A DNA stretch of 64,000 nt from Sphingomonas cremea (GTDB lineage: Bacteria; Pseudomonadota; Alphaproteobacteria; Sphingomonadales; Sphingomonadaceae). This document shows, in pieces, positions 1 through 7,888 of the stretch (positions within the stretch are counted from its first letter, which is position 1; the number at the start of each line of letters is the position of its first letter). Under the pieces are notes generated by a model. It saw nothing but the letters and a program-made list of their open reading frames with translations, searched no databases and was not told the origin of the DNA. Position numbers and translations under genes: made by a program. The stretch lies in assembly GCF_021502585.1 (NCBI RefSeq), contig NZ_JAKFGM010000002.1, positions 496,501 through 560,500 of the forward strand, given 5' to 3'.

Positions 1-69
1 TGGCGTGGGGGCAGGTCTTGGGGCGCACGCGGCCACGAACAAGACGACAAGTAAGACGATGCGACGCAT
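1..69 (-). CDS. Lipoprotein, N-terminal fragment (runs off the window)
   Basis: Only the first 23 codons are in the window. They start at the ATG whose complement lies at 67-69 and encode Met-Arg-Arg, a run of Ile/Val/Leu, then Phe-Val-Ala-Ala-Cys followed by Pro-rich residues. This is a textbook lipoprotein signal: charged n-region, short hydrophobic core, and a lipobox with Cys at residue 15. The product should be lipid-anchored. The mature protein is not visible, so its function is unknown. The gene is divergent from the sugar kinase that starts at 173, so a promoter pair probably lies in the intervening 100 bp. Confidence 0.6.
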   Translation of the reverse strand, partial: MRRIVLLVVLFVAACAPRPAPTP

Positions 70-172
70 TTGCCGCTTGTGGCGGCGCTGAGTCAGGCTT
101 GCAAGCTTGCCCCAATCGGCAGGCGCCGCTAGGCGCCCCGCAGCTTTCTTTCCCCGCAGGACCTCACAAGAG

Positions 173-1168
173 ATGACCAAGCCCCGTTTCGACGTTCTCT
201 GCATCGGCAATGCGATCGTCGACGTGATTGCCGATACCAACGACGCCTTCCTGTCCAACCAGGGGCTTCACAAGGGGTCGATGCGGCTGATCGATGAGGA
301 CGAAGCGGTACGACTTTACGAGGCAATGGGGCCGGGCCGGGAGATCAGCGGGGGTTCTGCCGGCAACACCGCGGCAGGCCTTGCCGCCTTTGGACTGAAG
401 GCGGCCTTCATCGGCCAGGTGGCCGACGACCAGTTGGGCAAAATCTATCAGCATGACATTGAAGCACAGGGCATCGACTTCCTCGTTCCGGCACGAAATG
501 ACGTCGGGGCAACCGCCCGGTCGCTGATCCTTGTGACGCCCGACGCGCAGCGGACGATGAATACCTTCCTCGGCGCAGCGCAGCAGTTGGAGGCGACCGC
601 TGTCGATCCGGGGGCAGTTGCCGATTCAGCGATTATCTATCTTGAGGGCTATCTGTGGGATCCGGCGGAGCCTCGTGCTGCCATGGAGGCGGCAATCGAG
701 GCCGCCCATTCCGCCGGCCGCAAGGTCGCCTTTACCCTGTCCGACACCTTCTGCGTCGACCGCCATCGCGATGGCTTTTGGCAGCTTCTTCGCGATGGAA
801 AGATCGACATTTTGTTTGCCAACGAAGCAGAAGCGGCCTCGATGGCGATGGTCAACGATGTCGAAGAGGCGATCGCCTGTCTGGCCAAGTTGGCGCCCAC
901 CTTGGTGGTCACCCGAAGCGAAGCTGGCGCAACGGCGATTTCGGGAGGCGAGCGAGCCGACGTACCGGCCGAGCCGATCGAGCGGCTGGTCGACACCACC
1001 GGCGCTGGAGACCTGTTCGCAGCCGGATTTCTTGCGGGCCAGGCTCGTGGATTGAGCCTCGCGAATTCCCTGAAACTCGGCGCAATCGCCGCCGCCGAGG
1101 TGATACAGCATTATGGCGCCAGGCCGGAGAAGGATCTGACCTCGCTGGCCGAGGGCATTTTCGCCTAA
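173..1168 (+). CDS. PfkB-family carbohydrate kinase, probably adenosine kinase
   Basis: 331-residue ribokinase-fold protein, the usual length for bacterial adenosine kinases of this family. The substrate-binding motif GGSAGNTAAG is near residue 59. The PfkB signature DTTGAGDLFAAGF near residue 278 carries the catalytic Asp and the anion hole. The family phosphorylates a sugar or nucleoside with ATP; adenosine to AMP salvage in the cytoplasm is the most likely role, judged by overall resemblance. I chose the internal ATG at 173 because the MTKPRFDVLCIGNAIVD start matches family N-termini, while the upstream extension to 107 is Arg/Ala-rich and looks untranslated. It converges with the VOC gene and overlaps its end by 4 bp. 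Confidence 0.85.
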   Translation: MTKPRFDVLCIGNAIVDVIADTNDAFLSNQGLHKGSMRLIDEDEAVRLYEAMGPGREISGGSAGNTAAGLAAFGLKAAFIGQVADDQLGKIYQHDIEAQGIDFLVPARNDVGATARSLILVTPDAQRTMNTFLGAAQQLEATAVDPGAVADSAIIYLEGYLWDPAEPRAAMEAAIEAAHSAGRKVAFTLSDTFCVDRHRDGFWQLLRDGKIDILFANEAEAASMAMVNDVEEAIACLAKLAPTLVVTRSEAGATAISGGERADVPAEPIERLVDTTGAGDLFAAGFLAGQARGLSLANSLKLGAIAAAEVIQHYGARPEKDLTSLAEGIFA

Positions 1169-1581
1169 TCGACCAGGGGGCCCTTCAGCTCGATCTGGTT
1201 GCCCGACGGATCGCAGATGTAGAAAGACATGCCGTCGCCTTTTGTACCGTAGCGTATGCCTTCCTCCACGATGGCGACGCCATGACGGGACAAATGGGCG
1301 CGCATCGCCTGCTCTTCGCACGGGCCAGTAGCTATGCAGACATGGTCCATATTGCGACCGCCCTCGATTTCGGGCCGCCCCCAGGCACCTTCCTCCGAGC
1401 CGATGTCGACCAAATCGATCAACGACGCGCCGGCGCGCAGCTGAAGCATTCCATATTTGGGCAGCGCGCGGTCAACAGAACATCCCAACACCTGCTCGTA
1501 GAAATGCTGTGCCTTGGCCATGTCGCGAACCAGCAATACGACATGATCGATTCCTTCGAGCGTGAACGGGCGGCGGGTCAT
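1165..1581 (-). CDS. VOC-family (glyoxalase/bleomycin-resistance fold) protein
   Basis: 138-residue single-module vicinal-oxygen-chelate protein. The N-terminal half opens with GIDHVVLLVRDM (first metal-ligand His) and the C-terminal half has MDHVCIA (second His) and a terminal NQIEL (Glu ligand), the usual placement of a divalent metal site. The family includes glyoxalase I, dioxygenases and fosfomycin/bleomycin resistance proteins, and the substrate cannot be read from the sequence. An upstream in-frame ATG at 1602 would add seven residues. I prefer 1581 because the core fold begins shortly after it. The gene lies downstream of the permease terminator and is convergent with the sugar kinase. 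Confidence 0.75.
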   Translation of the reverse strand: MTRRPFTLEGIDHVVLLVRDMAKAQHFYEQVLGCSVDRALPKYGMLQLRAGASLIDLVDIGSEEGAWGRPEIEGGRNMDHVCIATGPCEEQAMRAHLSRHGVAIVEEGIRYGTKGDGMSFYICDPSGNQIELKGPLVD

Positions 1582-1611
1582 GGGCGCATGATAAGACTTC
1601 ATCGCCGAATG

Positions 1612-1642
1612 AAAAAGGGCGGGCCCGTTTCCGGACCCGCCC
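1612..1642 (-). terminator. Rho-independent terminator after the amino-acid permease
   Basis: On the minus strand an 11-bp GC-rich stem (3' arm 1617-1627, 5' arm 1632-1642, one mismatch) with a 4-nt loop is followed directly by five T residues (A run at 1612-1616 on the plus strand). It lies 22 bp beyond the permease stop codon and before the VOC gene, so the two are probably separate transcripts. Confidence 0.8.
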
Positions 1643-1663
1643 CATCAATTCATTGCCGATCGA

Positions 1664-3256
1664 CTAAGGCCGGATAATCGGCTTTCCGGATTCGTCGCGC
1701 GGGGCATCTTCAGGATAAACCGGCAGCTGGCCGTCGGAATCCACCGGGTGACCCTTGGCCAGCTCGGAATTGTGCATGCCGTAGATGAAGTAGAGCGCAA
1801 TGGCGGCCACGACATACCAGCCGAAGAAAATCAGCACGCGATTTTCGACGGTGAAGATGAGCGCAAAGCAGGAGAGGATGCCGAGCGCCGGCAAGACCGG
1901 ATAAAGCGGTACCCGGTAGCCTCGCTTGATGTCCGGGTGCGTGCGCCGCAGCCAGATCACAGTCAGGCAAACGATGCCGAATGCGGCAAGAGTGCCTACC
2001 GACGTCGCATCTCCAAGGAAGTTGATGTCGAAGAAGCCGGCGGCGCAAGCTACCGCGAGCCCTACAACCATGGTGTTGATCCACGGCGTACGGAACTTCG
2101 GGTGCACGCTGGAAAATACCTTCGGCAACAGGCCATCACGGGCCATGGTGTAGAAGATGCGCGTCTGGCCATACATCAGCACAAGGATGACTGACGTCAG
2201 GCCAATGATTGCGCCAACCTTGATGGTCTTGGCGAACCAAGCCCACTGCGGGCCGAAGGCGTCGACCGCGACCGCGACCGGATCAGGGACGTTCAGGGAC
2301 TTGTAGGGGACGATCAGCGTCAGAACGATCGAAACCAGGATATAGATGATCGTGCAAGCGACGAGCGAGCCGATGATCCCGAACGGCATATCCTTGCCCG
2401 GATCCTTCGCTTCCTGACCCGCGGTCGAGACTGCTTCGAAGCCGATATAGGCGAAGAAGACGATCGAAGCGGCGCGCAGGATTCCGCTCCAGCCGAACTC
2501 GCCCTTCTCGCCGGTCGGCGGCGGGATGAACGGGTCCCAGTTGGGCGTGTACGCGGGCAGGTTGGAGAGGATGATAAAGCCGCCGACCAGGATGAAGGCG
2601 ACCAGCACCGTCACCTTGATTGCGACGATTGCGTTGTTGAACTTGGCCGACTCCGAGACGCCCACGACGAGAAGGATCGCGAGGGCGCTGCAGACGAGAA
2701 AGGCGGGCAGGTTGAAGAGGTAGACAATAGGGGCGCCGTTAACGAGGACGTCGACCCCGTCCATCTGGAGATGGTGCCCGGTCGGTCCGGTCAACGCCGC
2801 TGGTATGTGAAGGCCGAAGTCGGCGAGCAGGCTGACCACATAGCCCGACCAGCCAACCGCGACCACCGACGCGGCAAGCCCATATTCGAGCAGCAGGAGC
2901 GCGCCCATCACCCAGGCGGCGAATTCGCCGATCGTGGCATAGCTATAGGTATATGCGGATCCCGATACCGGCAGGGTCGACGCCAGCTCGGCGTAGCAGA
3001 GACCTGCAAAGGCGCAGATGACTCCGGCGATCGCATAGGAAATCAGAACGGCCGGGCCCGCGTGGAGTGCTGCGGCATTGCCGGTACGCACGAAGATGCC
3101 GGCGCCGATGATGCAGCCGATCCCGAGGAAAACCAGGTTCCACGGCCCCAGGCTGCGCTTCAGCTCGCTGGTCCGGGTTTCTTCCTGGATCTGGGCGACG
3201 CTTTTGCGCAACCCTATCCGTCCTAAAAAGCTCCTCCGCGGTGCCGCAGTGGCCAT
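1664..3256 (-). CDS. APC-superfamily amino-acid permease (cationic amino acid transporter type)
   Basis: 530-residue polytopic inner-membrane protein with about 12-14 hydrophobic segments. The first helix carries GIGCIIGAGIFVRTG, the APC family motif whose Gly-rich unwound stretch binds the substrate carboxylate. A second conserved stretch, CYAELASTLPVSGSAYTY, follows near residue 90. The C-terminal tail after residue 495 is hydrophilic and acidic/proline-rich. Family knowledge predicts uptake or exchange of an amino acid, but the specific substrate is not evident. It is monocistronic, with a strong terminator at 1612-1642. Confidence 0.85.
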   Translation of the reverse strand: MATAAPRRSFLGRIGLRKSVAQIQEETRTSELKRSLGPWNLVFLGIGCIIGAGIFVRTGNAAALHAGPAVLISYAIAGVICAFAGLCYAELASTLPVSGSAYTYSYATIGEFAAWVMGALLLLEYGLAASVVAVGWSGYVVSLLADFGLHIPAALTGPTGHHLQMDGVDVLVNGAPIVYLFNLPAFLVCSALAILLVVGVSESAKFNNAIVAIKVTVLVAFILVGGFIILSNLPAYTPNWDPFIPPPTGEKGEFGWSGILRAASIVFFAYIGFEAVSTAGQEAKDPGKDMPFGIIGSLVACTIIYILVSIVLTLIVPYKSLNVPDPVAVAVDAFGPQWAWFAKTIKVGAIIGLTSVILVLMYGQTRIFYTMARDGLLPKVFSSVHPKFRTPWINTMVVGLAVACAAGFFDINFLGDATSVGTLAAFGIVCLTVIWLRRTHPDIKRGYRVPLYPVLPALGILSCFALIFTVENRVLIFFGWYVVAAIALYFIYGMHNSELAKGHPVDSDGQLPVYPEDAPRDESGKPIIRP

Positions 3257-3354
3257 TCGTACTCCCCTCGAATTGGTTCTTCAGTTCGCCGCGGACCCTA
3301 GCGCCTCGGAACGCAGGCGCAATCCCCTTGCCGCTTATCCGCTAACTTGTTGCC

Positions 3355-3732
3355 CTACCGCGACAACATTGGCCCCAATGGGGCGCCGCCGAAGACATGC
3401 ATGTGAAGATGCGGCACTTCCTGCCCGCCGCGCTTGCCGCTGTTGGAGAGGACCCGATAGCCCTGGGTATCGGCGCCGGTCATCCGCGCCACTTCGCCGA
3501 TTGTCCGGACGAAATCCGCGATTTCCGCGTCGGAGGCCTTGGCAGTGAAATCGTCCCAGCTGACATAATCGCCCTTGGGAATCACCAGAACATGAATTGG
3601 GGCGAGCGGGTTGATATCATGAAATGCCAGGCTGTGATCGGTCTCCATCACCGTCTTGCTGGGGATCTCGCCGCGCAGGATCCGGGCGAAAATATTCTGG
3701 TCGTCATATGGCTGCTTGGCATCGATGGGCAT
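3355..3732 (-). CDS. HIT-family (histidine triad) nucleotide hydrolase, HINT type
   Basis: 125 residues with the histidine triad HLHMHVFGG near the C-terminus (H-x-H-x-H-x-x, the middle His being the nucleophile in the family). The N-terminal NIFARILRGEIPS and central HVLVIPK stretches are typical of HINT proteins. The family hydrolyses purine nucleoside phosphoramidates in the cytoplasm. The gene is divergent from sspB, with only about 55 bp between the two start codons, so their promoters must overlap. Confidence 0.9.
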   Translation of the reverse strand: MPIDAKQPYDDQNIFARILRGEIPSKTVMETDHSLAFHDINPLAPIHVLVIPKGDYVSWDDFTAKASDAEIADFVRTIGEVARMTGADTQGYRVLSNSGKRGGQEVPHLHMHVFGGAPLGPMLSR

Positions 3733-3786
3733 GGATGAGGTTAACTCCGCTTGACCCTATGGCCTCGCTCGCTACCACGAAAAGCG

Positions 3787-4269
3787 ATGAGTGAGGAAAC
3801 CCCTGAGTCCCTAATCCCCTATGATGAGATTGTGCAGGAGGCCCTGCGCGACGTCGTCGGCCGCGTGCTGCACGAGGTGGAGCAGGCCGGCGGACTGCCG
3901 GGCGGCCATCATTTCTACATTACGTTCAAGACCCGAATGCCTGGGGTTTCGATCCCCAAGCATCTGGTCGAGCGCTTTCCGGATGAAATGACGATCGTCA
4001 TCCAGCATCGCTTCTGGGATCTGAAGGTTGAGGATCAGGGGTTCACGGTTGGATTGAGCTTCGGGGGGGTGCCGTCGACGCTGGTCGTGCCCTTTGCCGC
4101 GGTAACGGATTTCGTCGATCCCGCGGTCGATTTCAGTTTGAAGTTCCAGGCCGATGGAGCCGTTGAGGGCCATGAAGAACATGACGAGCCCGAAAATGAT
4201 TCTCCAGTTGCGGAGCCTGCAGAGGACGGCTCGAACGTCGTCAATGTGGACTTCACGCGCAAGAAATAG
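3787..4269 (+). CDS. sspB: SspB-family ClpXP adaptor protein
   Basis: 160 residues. The N-terminal two thirds match the alphaproteobacterial SspB fold (YDEIVQEALRDVVGRVL, then FYITFKT and FVDP segments that form the substrate-tag cleft). An acidic linker (EGHEEHDEPEND) follows, and the protein ends in VVNVDFTRKK, the position of the short ClpX-binding tail in the family. SspB tethers ssrA-tagged and other substrates to ClpXP for degradation in the cytoplasm. I chose the ATG at 3787; a TTG at 3751 would add 12 residues unlike the family. It is followed by a REP-like hairpin and then fumC. Confidence 0.85.
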   Translation: MSEETPESLIPYDEIVQEALRDVVGRVLHEVEQAGGLPGGHHFYITFKTRMPGVSIPKHLVERFPDEMTIVIQHRFWDLKVEDQGFTVGLSFGGVPSTLVVPFAAVTDFVDPAVDFSLKFQADGAVEGHEEHDEPENDSPVAEPAEDGSNVVNVDFTRKK

Positions 4270-4285
4270 CCCCTGAATCGCCACC

Positions 4286-4366
4286 CCTGGACTTGATCCG
4301 GGGTCCGCCTTCCTACTAGCGGCGGGAAGCACAGGAAGATGCCGGATCAAGTCCGGCATGACGGCA
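4286..4366. repeat. REP-like imperfect inverted repeat
   Basis: Between sspB and fumC two arms of opposite orientation are seen: CTTGATCCGGGGTCCG around 4293-4308 and GATGCCGGATCAAGTCCGG around 4336-4354. Each contains the small palindrome around GGATCAAGTCC / GGACTTGATCC. The arrangement resembles the extragenic palindromes that are abundant in sphingomonad intergenic regions. It could act as a terminator or mRNA stabiliser between the two genes. Only one copy occurs in this window. Confidence 0.55.
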
Positions 4367-4377
4367 TAGGAACGATC

Positions 4378-5772
4378 ATGAGCACGCACACTCGCACCGA
4401 AACCGACAGCTTTGGCCCGATCGAGGTGCCCGGCGACAGCTATTGGGGGGCTCAAACCGAGCGCTCCATCGCCAATTTTCCGTTCGGCGAGCGCGAGCGG
4501 ATGCCGGCCGAAATCGTCCACGCCCTAGGCTATGTGAAGCAGGCCGCGGCGCGGGTGAATGCCCGGATCGGCGGCCTTGCGCCGGAAATCGCCGAGGCGA
4601 TCCAGCAGGCGGCCGGCGAAGTGGCGCGAGGTGACCTCGATGGTCAGTTTCCACTGGTCATCTGGCAGACCGGGTCCGGCACTCAGTCGAACATGAACGC
4701 CAATGAAGTGATTGCCGGGCGGGCAAATGAGCAGCTGACCGGCACGCGCGGCGGCAAGACGCCGGTCCATCCCAACGACCATGTCAACAAGGGGCAATCG
4801 TCGAACGATAGCTTCCCGACCGCGATGCACATTGCCGCCGGATTGGCGGTTTACCGGAAGCTGCTGCCGGCGCTGAAAAGGCTCCACGCCCGGCTCGACG
4901 ACCAGGCGAAGCGCTGGGACAGGATCGTCAAGATCGGTCGCACCCACCTTCAGGATGCGACGCCCCTGACCCTTGGCCAGGAATTCTCAGGCTATGCGAT
5001 GATGATCGAAGACAACATCGCCCGCGTGGATGCGGCGTTGCCAAGGGTGTTACGGCTGGCACAGGGCGGCACTGCCGTGGGTACCGGCCTTAATGCGCCG
5101 GAGGGTTTCGCCGACGCGTTCGCCAAGGAAATTTCCAACCTTACCCAGCTGCCGTTTACGTCGGCGCCCAACAAATTCGCCGAACTGGCCGCCCACGACA
5201 CGATGGTTGAGCTGTCCGGCGTCCTCAATACCATTGCCGTCAGCTGTACGAAGATCGCCAATGATATCCGGCTGCTCGGTTCGGGCCCACGCTGCGGGCT
5301 CGGCGAATTGAAGTTGCCGGAAAATGAGCCCGGCAGCTCGATCATGCCGGGCAAGGTCAATCCGACCCAGTGCGAGATGCTGACGATGGTAGCCGCTCAG
5401 GTGATGGGCAATCATGTCGCAGTCACCGTGGGCGGGCTCCAGGGCCATTTGGAGCTGAACGTGTTCAAGCCGCTGATCGGCGCCAATGTTATCCGCTCGA
5501 TCAACCTGCTGTCGAACGGCATGGACAGCTTTACCGAGCGGACGCTCGACGGCCTGGAGCCGGACGAAACACGCATCGCCGAGCTGATGAACCGGTCGCT
5601 GATGCTGGTGACTGCGCTTGCTCCCGAAATCGGGTATGACAATGCCGCAACGATCGCCAAGCACGCGCACAAGAAGGGCCTGACCTTGAAACAAGCCGGG
5701 TTGGAATTGGAACTGGTCGACGAGGAGACTTTCGACCGAGTGGTCAAGCCGGAGAAGATGCTTGGCCGCTAG
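4378..5772 (+). CDS. fumC: Class II fumarate hydratase
   Basis: 464 residues, the normal length for FumC, which interconverts fumarate and malate in the TCA cycle without an iron-sulfur cluster. Visible landmarks are [13 protein letters not shown] and [14 protein letters not shown] in the N-terminal half (substrate-binding Thr/Ser/Asn and catalytic His-Asn) and the fumarate-lyase signature [10 protein letters not shown], which carries the mobile-loop catalytic Ser. The ATG at 4378 fits family N-termini ([12 protein letters not shown] follows shortly); an upstream in-frame ATG at 4339 lies in the repeat and is rejected. Its end overlaps the next gene by 11 bp. Confidence 0.95.
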   Translation: MSTHTRTETDSFGPIEVPGDSYWGAQTERSIANFPFGERERMPAEIVHALGYVKQAAARVNARIGGLAPEIAEAIQQAAGEVARGDLDGQFPLVIWQTGSGTQSNMNANEVIAGRANEQLTGTRGGKTPVHPNDHVNKGQSSNDSFPTAMHIAAGLAVYRKLLPALKRLHARLDDQAKRWDRIVKIGRTHLQDATPLTLGQEFSGYAMMIEDNIARVDAALPRVLRLAQGGTAVGTGLNAPEGFADAFAKEISNLTQLPFTSAPNKFAELAAHDTMVELSGVLNTIAVSCTKIANDIRLLGSGPRCGLGELKLPENEPGSSIMPGKVNPTQCEMLTMVAAQVMGNHVAVTVGGLQGHLELNVFKPLIGANVIRSINLLSNGMDSFTERTLDGLEPDETRIAELMNRSLMLVTALAPEIGYDNAATIAKHAHKKGLTLKQAGLELELVDEETFDRVVKPEKMLGR

Positions 5773-6316
5773 CCAAGCCATTCGCATTGGCGGCGCGTTC
5801 GCCGCGCTCGCTTCCCTTATGCTCGCCGGCTGCGCGCCCAAGGCGCCCGCGCCTCAGCCGCCGGTGCCGACCGCTCCGCCCGCAGTACCGACGCCTGCCC
5901 CGGTCGCGTTGGATCCCGAAAGCTATATGGCCTTTACCGCGTCGAGCGCGCTGTTCGCAGTCCGAGCGTCGAATTTTGCCGAAGGCCGCGGATCGACCAA
6001 CAAGATCCAGAAGTTCGCGACAAAGGTCGTCATGGACCAAATGGGAATCGGTGCCCAGCTGAGTTTTGCCGGTCGGCGCATCGACCTGTTGCCATCTGCG
6101 CAGCCGCTGCCGGAGCACCAGGCGATGCTTGAGTTGCTGGCGTCCAGCACAAACTTTGATGCGACCTACAAGGCCCAGCTTGCCAAGGTGCTGAGAAAGG
6201 CCGCTGCGGCGCATCGGGCGTTCGAGGCGAACGGCTCCAGCCCGACGCTTCGTCCCGTCGCCCGGTTTGCGGCGCCGGTCTGCGAGAAGAATCTCGCCGC
6301 TCTCTTGAAGCTCTAG
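5762..6316 (+). CDS. DUF4142-type lipoprotein
   Basis: 184 residues, starting at a TTG that overlaps the last 11 bp of fumC. The N-terminus has a hydrophobic segment ending LMLAGC, a lipobox with Cys at residue 22. A Pro/Ala-rich linker follows, then a helical domain (about residues 55-180) with the spaced Ala/Gln/Lys pattern of DUF4142 proteins, found in the envelope of many proteobacteria without known function. The only downstream ATG lies inside the signal peptide, so TTG is the most sensible start. Translational coupling to fumC is likely, though no functional link is evident. Confidence 0.65.
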   Translation: MAASQAIRIGGAFAALASLMLAGCAPKAPAPQPPVPTAPPAVPTPAPVALDPESYMAFTASSALFAVRASNFAEGRGSTNKIQKFATKVVMDQMGIGAQLSFAGRRIDLLPSAQPLPEHQAMLELLASSTNFDATYKAQLAKVLRKAAAAHRAFEANGSSPTLRPVARFAAPVCEKNLAALLKL

Positions 6317-6885
6317 GCTCCGGCCTGCCAGTTCAGGATTGCGTCACTGGGTGCCAGCAGCATCCAAATGTTGAGCGTGAGATTGTCGCGGATGGCGACG
6401 AGCGGGATCAGCTCCAGCAACAGGACGACCGCTACACTGGCCCAAATGGGAAGACGCCGTGCAGCGAGGAAACCCAATGCCATCATCGCTATGTCGCTAG
6501 CCGAATTGATAATCGAATCGCCCGAGTAGCCCAGCGCGATGGTCGCCTCCCGGTAGCGATCGATGATCATCGGGGTGTTCTCGATGATTTCCCACGCGGC
6601 CTCGACGACCAATGCAGCCAGAAATCGCAGATCGACGCTCGCCTTCGGCCATAGCCAACTGAGTGCCCAGTAGAAGAGAAAGCCATGGACGATGTGACTA
6701 GGGCTGTACCAGTCGGCCAGCATCTGGCTCTGCGCTGGACCGACCTGGCCCCAAACCGTCACCGACCCGCAAGTGCAGATCGGCGGCCGGCCCATCGCCC
6801 AGAGGATGGCGATCGAAAGTCCCAAAACAGCGAAAAGACTGTGAAGCGGCTTGGGCCGCGGCAGCGTGGCCAGCATGGGCGGCAT
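6313..6885 (-). CDS. DUF2585 family membrane protein
   Basis: 190-residue protein with several hydrophobic segments. It shows the landmarks of DUF2585 (UPF0314): SPSHIVHGFLFYW near residue 60, AAWEIIENTPMIIDRYRE near 95-110, and YSGDSIINSASD just after. Polar residues inside predicted helices (His, Glu, Asp) suggest a membrane enzyme or transporter core, but the family has no assigned function. It overlaps the end of the DUF4142 gene by 4 bp in convergent orientation. Confidence 0.8.
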   Translation of the reverse strand: MPPMLATLPRPKPLHSLFAVLGLSIAILWAMGRPPICTCGSVTVWGQVGPAQSQMLADWYSPSHIVHGFLFYWALSWLWPKASVDLRFLAALVVEAAWEIIENTPMIIDRYREATIALGYSGDSIINSASDIAMMALGFLAARRLPIWASVAVVLLLELIPLVAIRDNLTLNIWMLLAPSDAILNWQAGA

Positions 6886-6969
6886 GGGTAAGCAGCAATG
6901 TCCGGCTTGCCAAGCACGCCTTCGGCAACAAGAGGTTGAGCCGTCGGACCACCCTGGCTTCCGATATCT

Positions 6970-7494
6970 TTAGCGCAGCTGCCAGGTCAGGCGGACGCCG
7001 AGGTTATTGATACCGCTATTCTGGCGGCCAAATAGGTGCGCGTGGCTCATGTGAACCCAACTCGCCTCGATGCTCAACCGATCGGTCATTCGCGCACCCA
7101 ATCCGAACTCCGGTTCGAAGAGTATCTGGCTGCCGAACTCAATGTCATCGTTGGCGGGGTCGAAATGGTTTGCTGCAGAACCGGTGTGGACGGCGATGCC
7201 AAGTCCGGGACGGACGAAGATCCGGTTGCCGAACTTGGCCGAAAGGCCAACCGCACCATAGTGGGTATCGCCCGCAGAATTTACCGAAAGGAAGGCATAA
7301 GGCTGAAGCGGTGTGCGACCAATGCGTCCGCCCCGCCAGCCGAACTGCATGTCGATCCCACCTTCGGGGCCGCTCCGGGAAAATGACGTGCCGATGTCGT
7401 GGGCGTAAGCACCACCGAACAGCTCGCCGGCATGGGCCGGCGAGGATGCGACAAGGCCGGCAAGCGTGGCGAGCAATAGACGCCTGGCCTTCAT
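6970..7494 (-). CDS. Acyloxyacyl hydrolase / PagL-like lipid A 3-O-deacylase
   Basis: 174 residues with a cleavable signal peptide (MKARRLLLATLAGLVASSPAHA) and an all-beta, small outer-membrane-barrel pattern. Near the C-terminus the segment SWVHMSHAHLFG followed by NSGINNLGVRLTW aligns with the PagL active-site region, where a His-x-Ser pair is catalytic. The family removes the 3-O-linked acyl chain of lipid A at the outer membrane. The ATG at 7494 is preceded by a good ribosome-binding site (GGGAGAG about 6 nt upstream) and starts exactly at the signal peptide. Confidence 0.75.
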   Translation of the reverse strand: MKARRLLLATLAGLVASSPAHAGELFGGAYAHDIGTSFSRSGPEGGIDMQFGWRGGRIGRTPLQPYAFLSVNSAGDTHYGAVGLSAKFGNRIFVRPGLGIAVHTGSAANHFDPANDDIEFGSQILFEPEFGLGARMTDRLSIEASWVHMSHAHLFGRQNSGINNLGVRLTWQLR

Positions 7495-7888
7495 TGCACT
7501 CTCCCTGATTCGGCTGGGGCAACAGTGCATCAGGGTGATATTAGCCGTAGGGCGTCCAAAAGTCATTTCGGGACAGCAATTTATGCCGAAAAACTGCCTA
7601 AATTACTGCTCTGATGTAATAAATGTAGCTTATGCTGACGCTAATTGATCTGGATTGCGTCAACATCTCGTCAGGTTCACTGATTTTTGGAATCTAGATC
7701 GCTGGCATGGTGCCAGTCGCTGCCCAATGGCGCTTCACTGGGGATTGCCGTTGCGGGCCCCTTCGGATCGAGGCTTGAATTCGATCTTCTCCCTCGACCC
7801 TTTGTCTTGGGGTCCCAATCTTGCTAGGGGCGCGGCCAATCGCCGCCTTCCTGCGCGGCTATCCGATGCAACCTTAGAGGACTGGCGA
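7495..7888. other. Intergenic region between divergent pagL-like gene and acnA
   Basis: About 390 bp without a credible gene. The left part (about 7555-7660) is markedly AT-rich for this genome and is the likely promoter zone for the minus-strand deacylase. The right part is GC-rich and in frame with acnA, but reads as non-conserved sequence. The acnA leader is therefore fairly long unless its promoter lies close to the TTGCTAG at 7821-7827. I could not place a convincing -35/-10 pair. Confidence 0.4.

Noticed and set aside
5050-5841. Long minus-strand open frame (263 codons) opposite fumC and the DUF4142 gene
   Set aside because: It is a mirror of GC-rich codon usage in fumC, has no family resemblance and no ribosome site; fumC is unambiguous.
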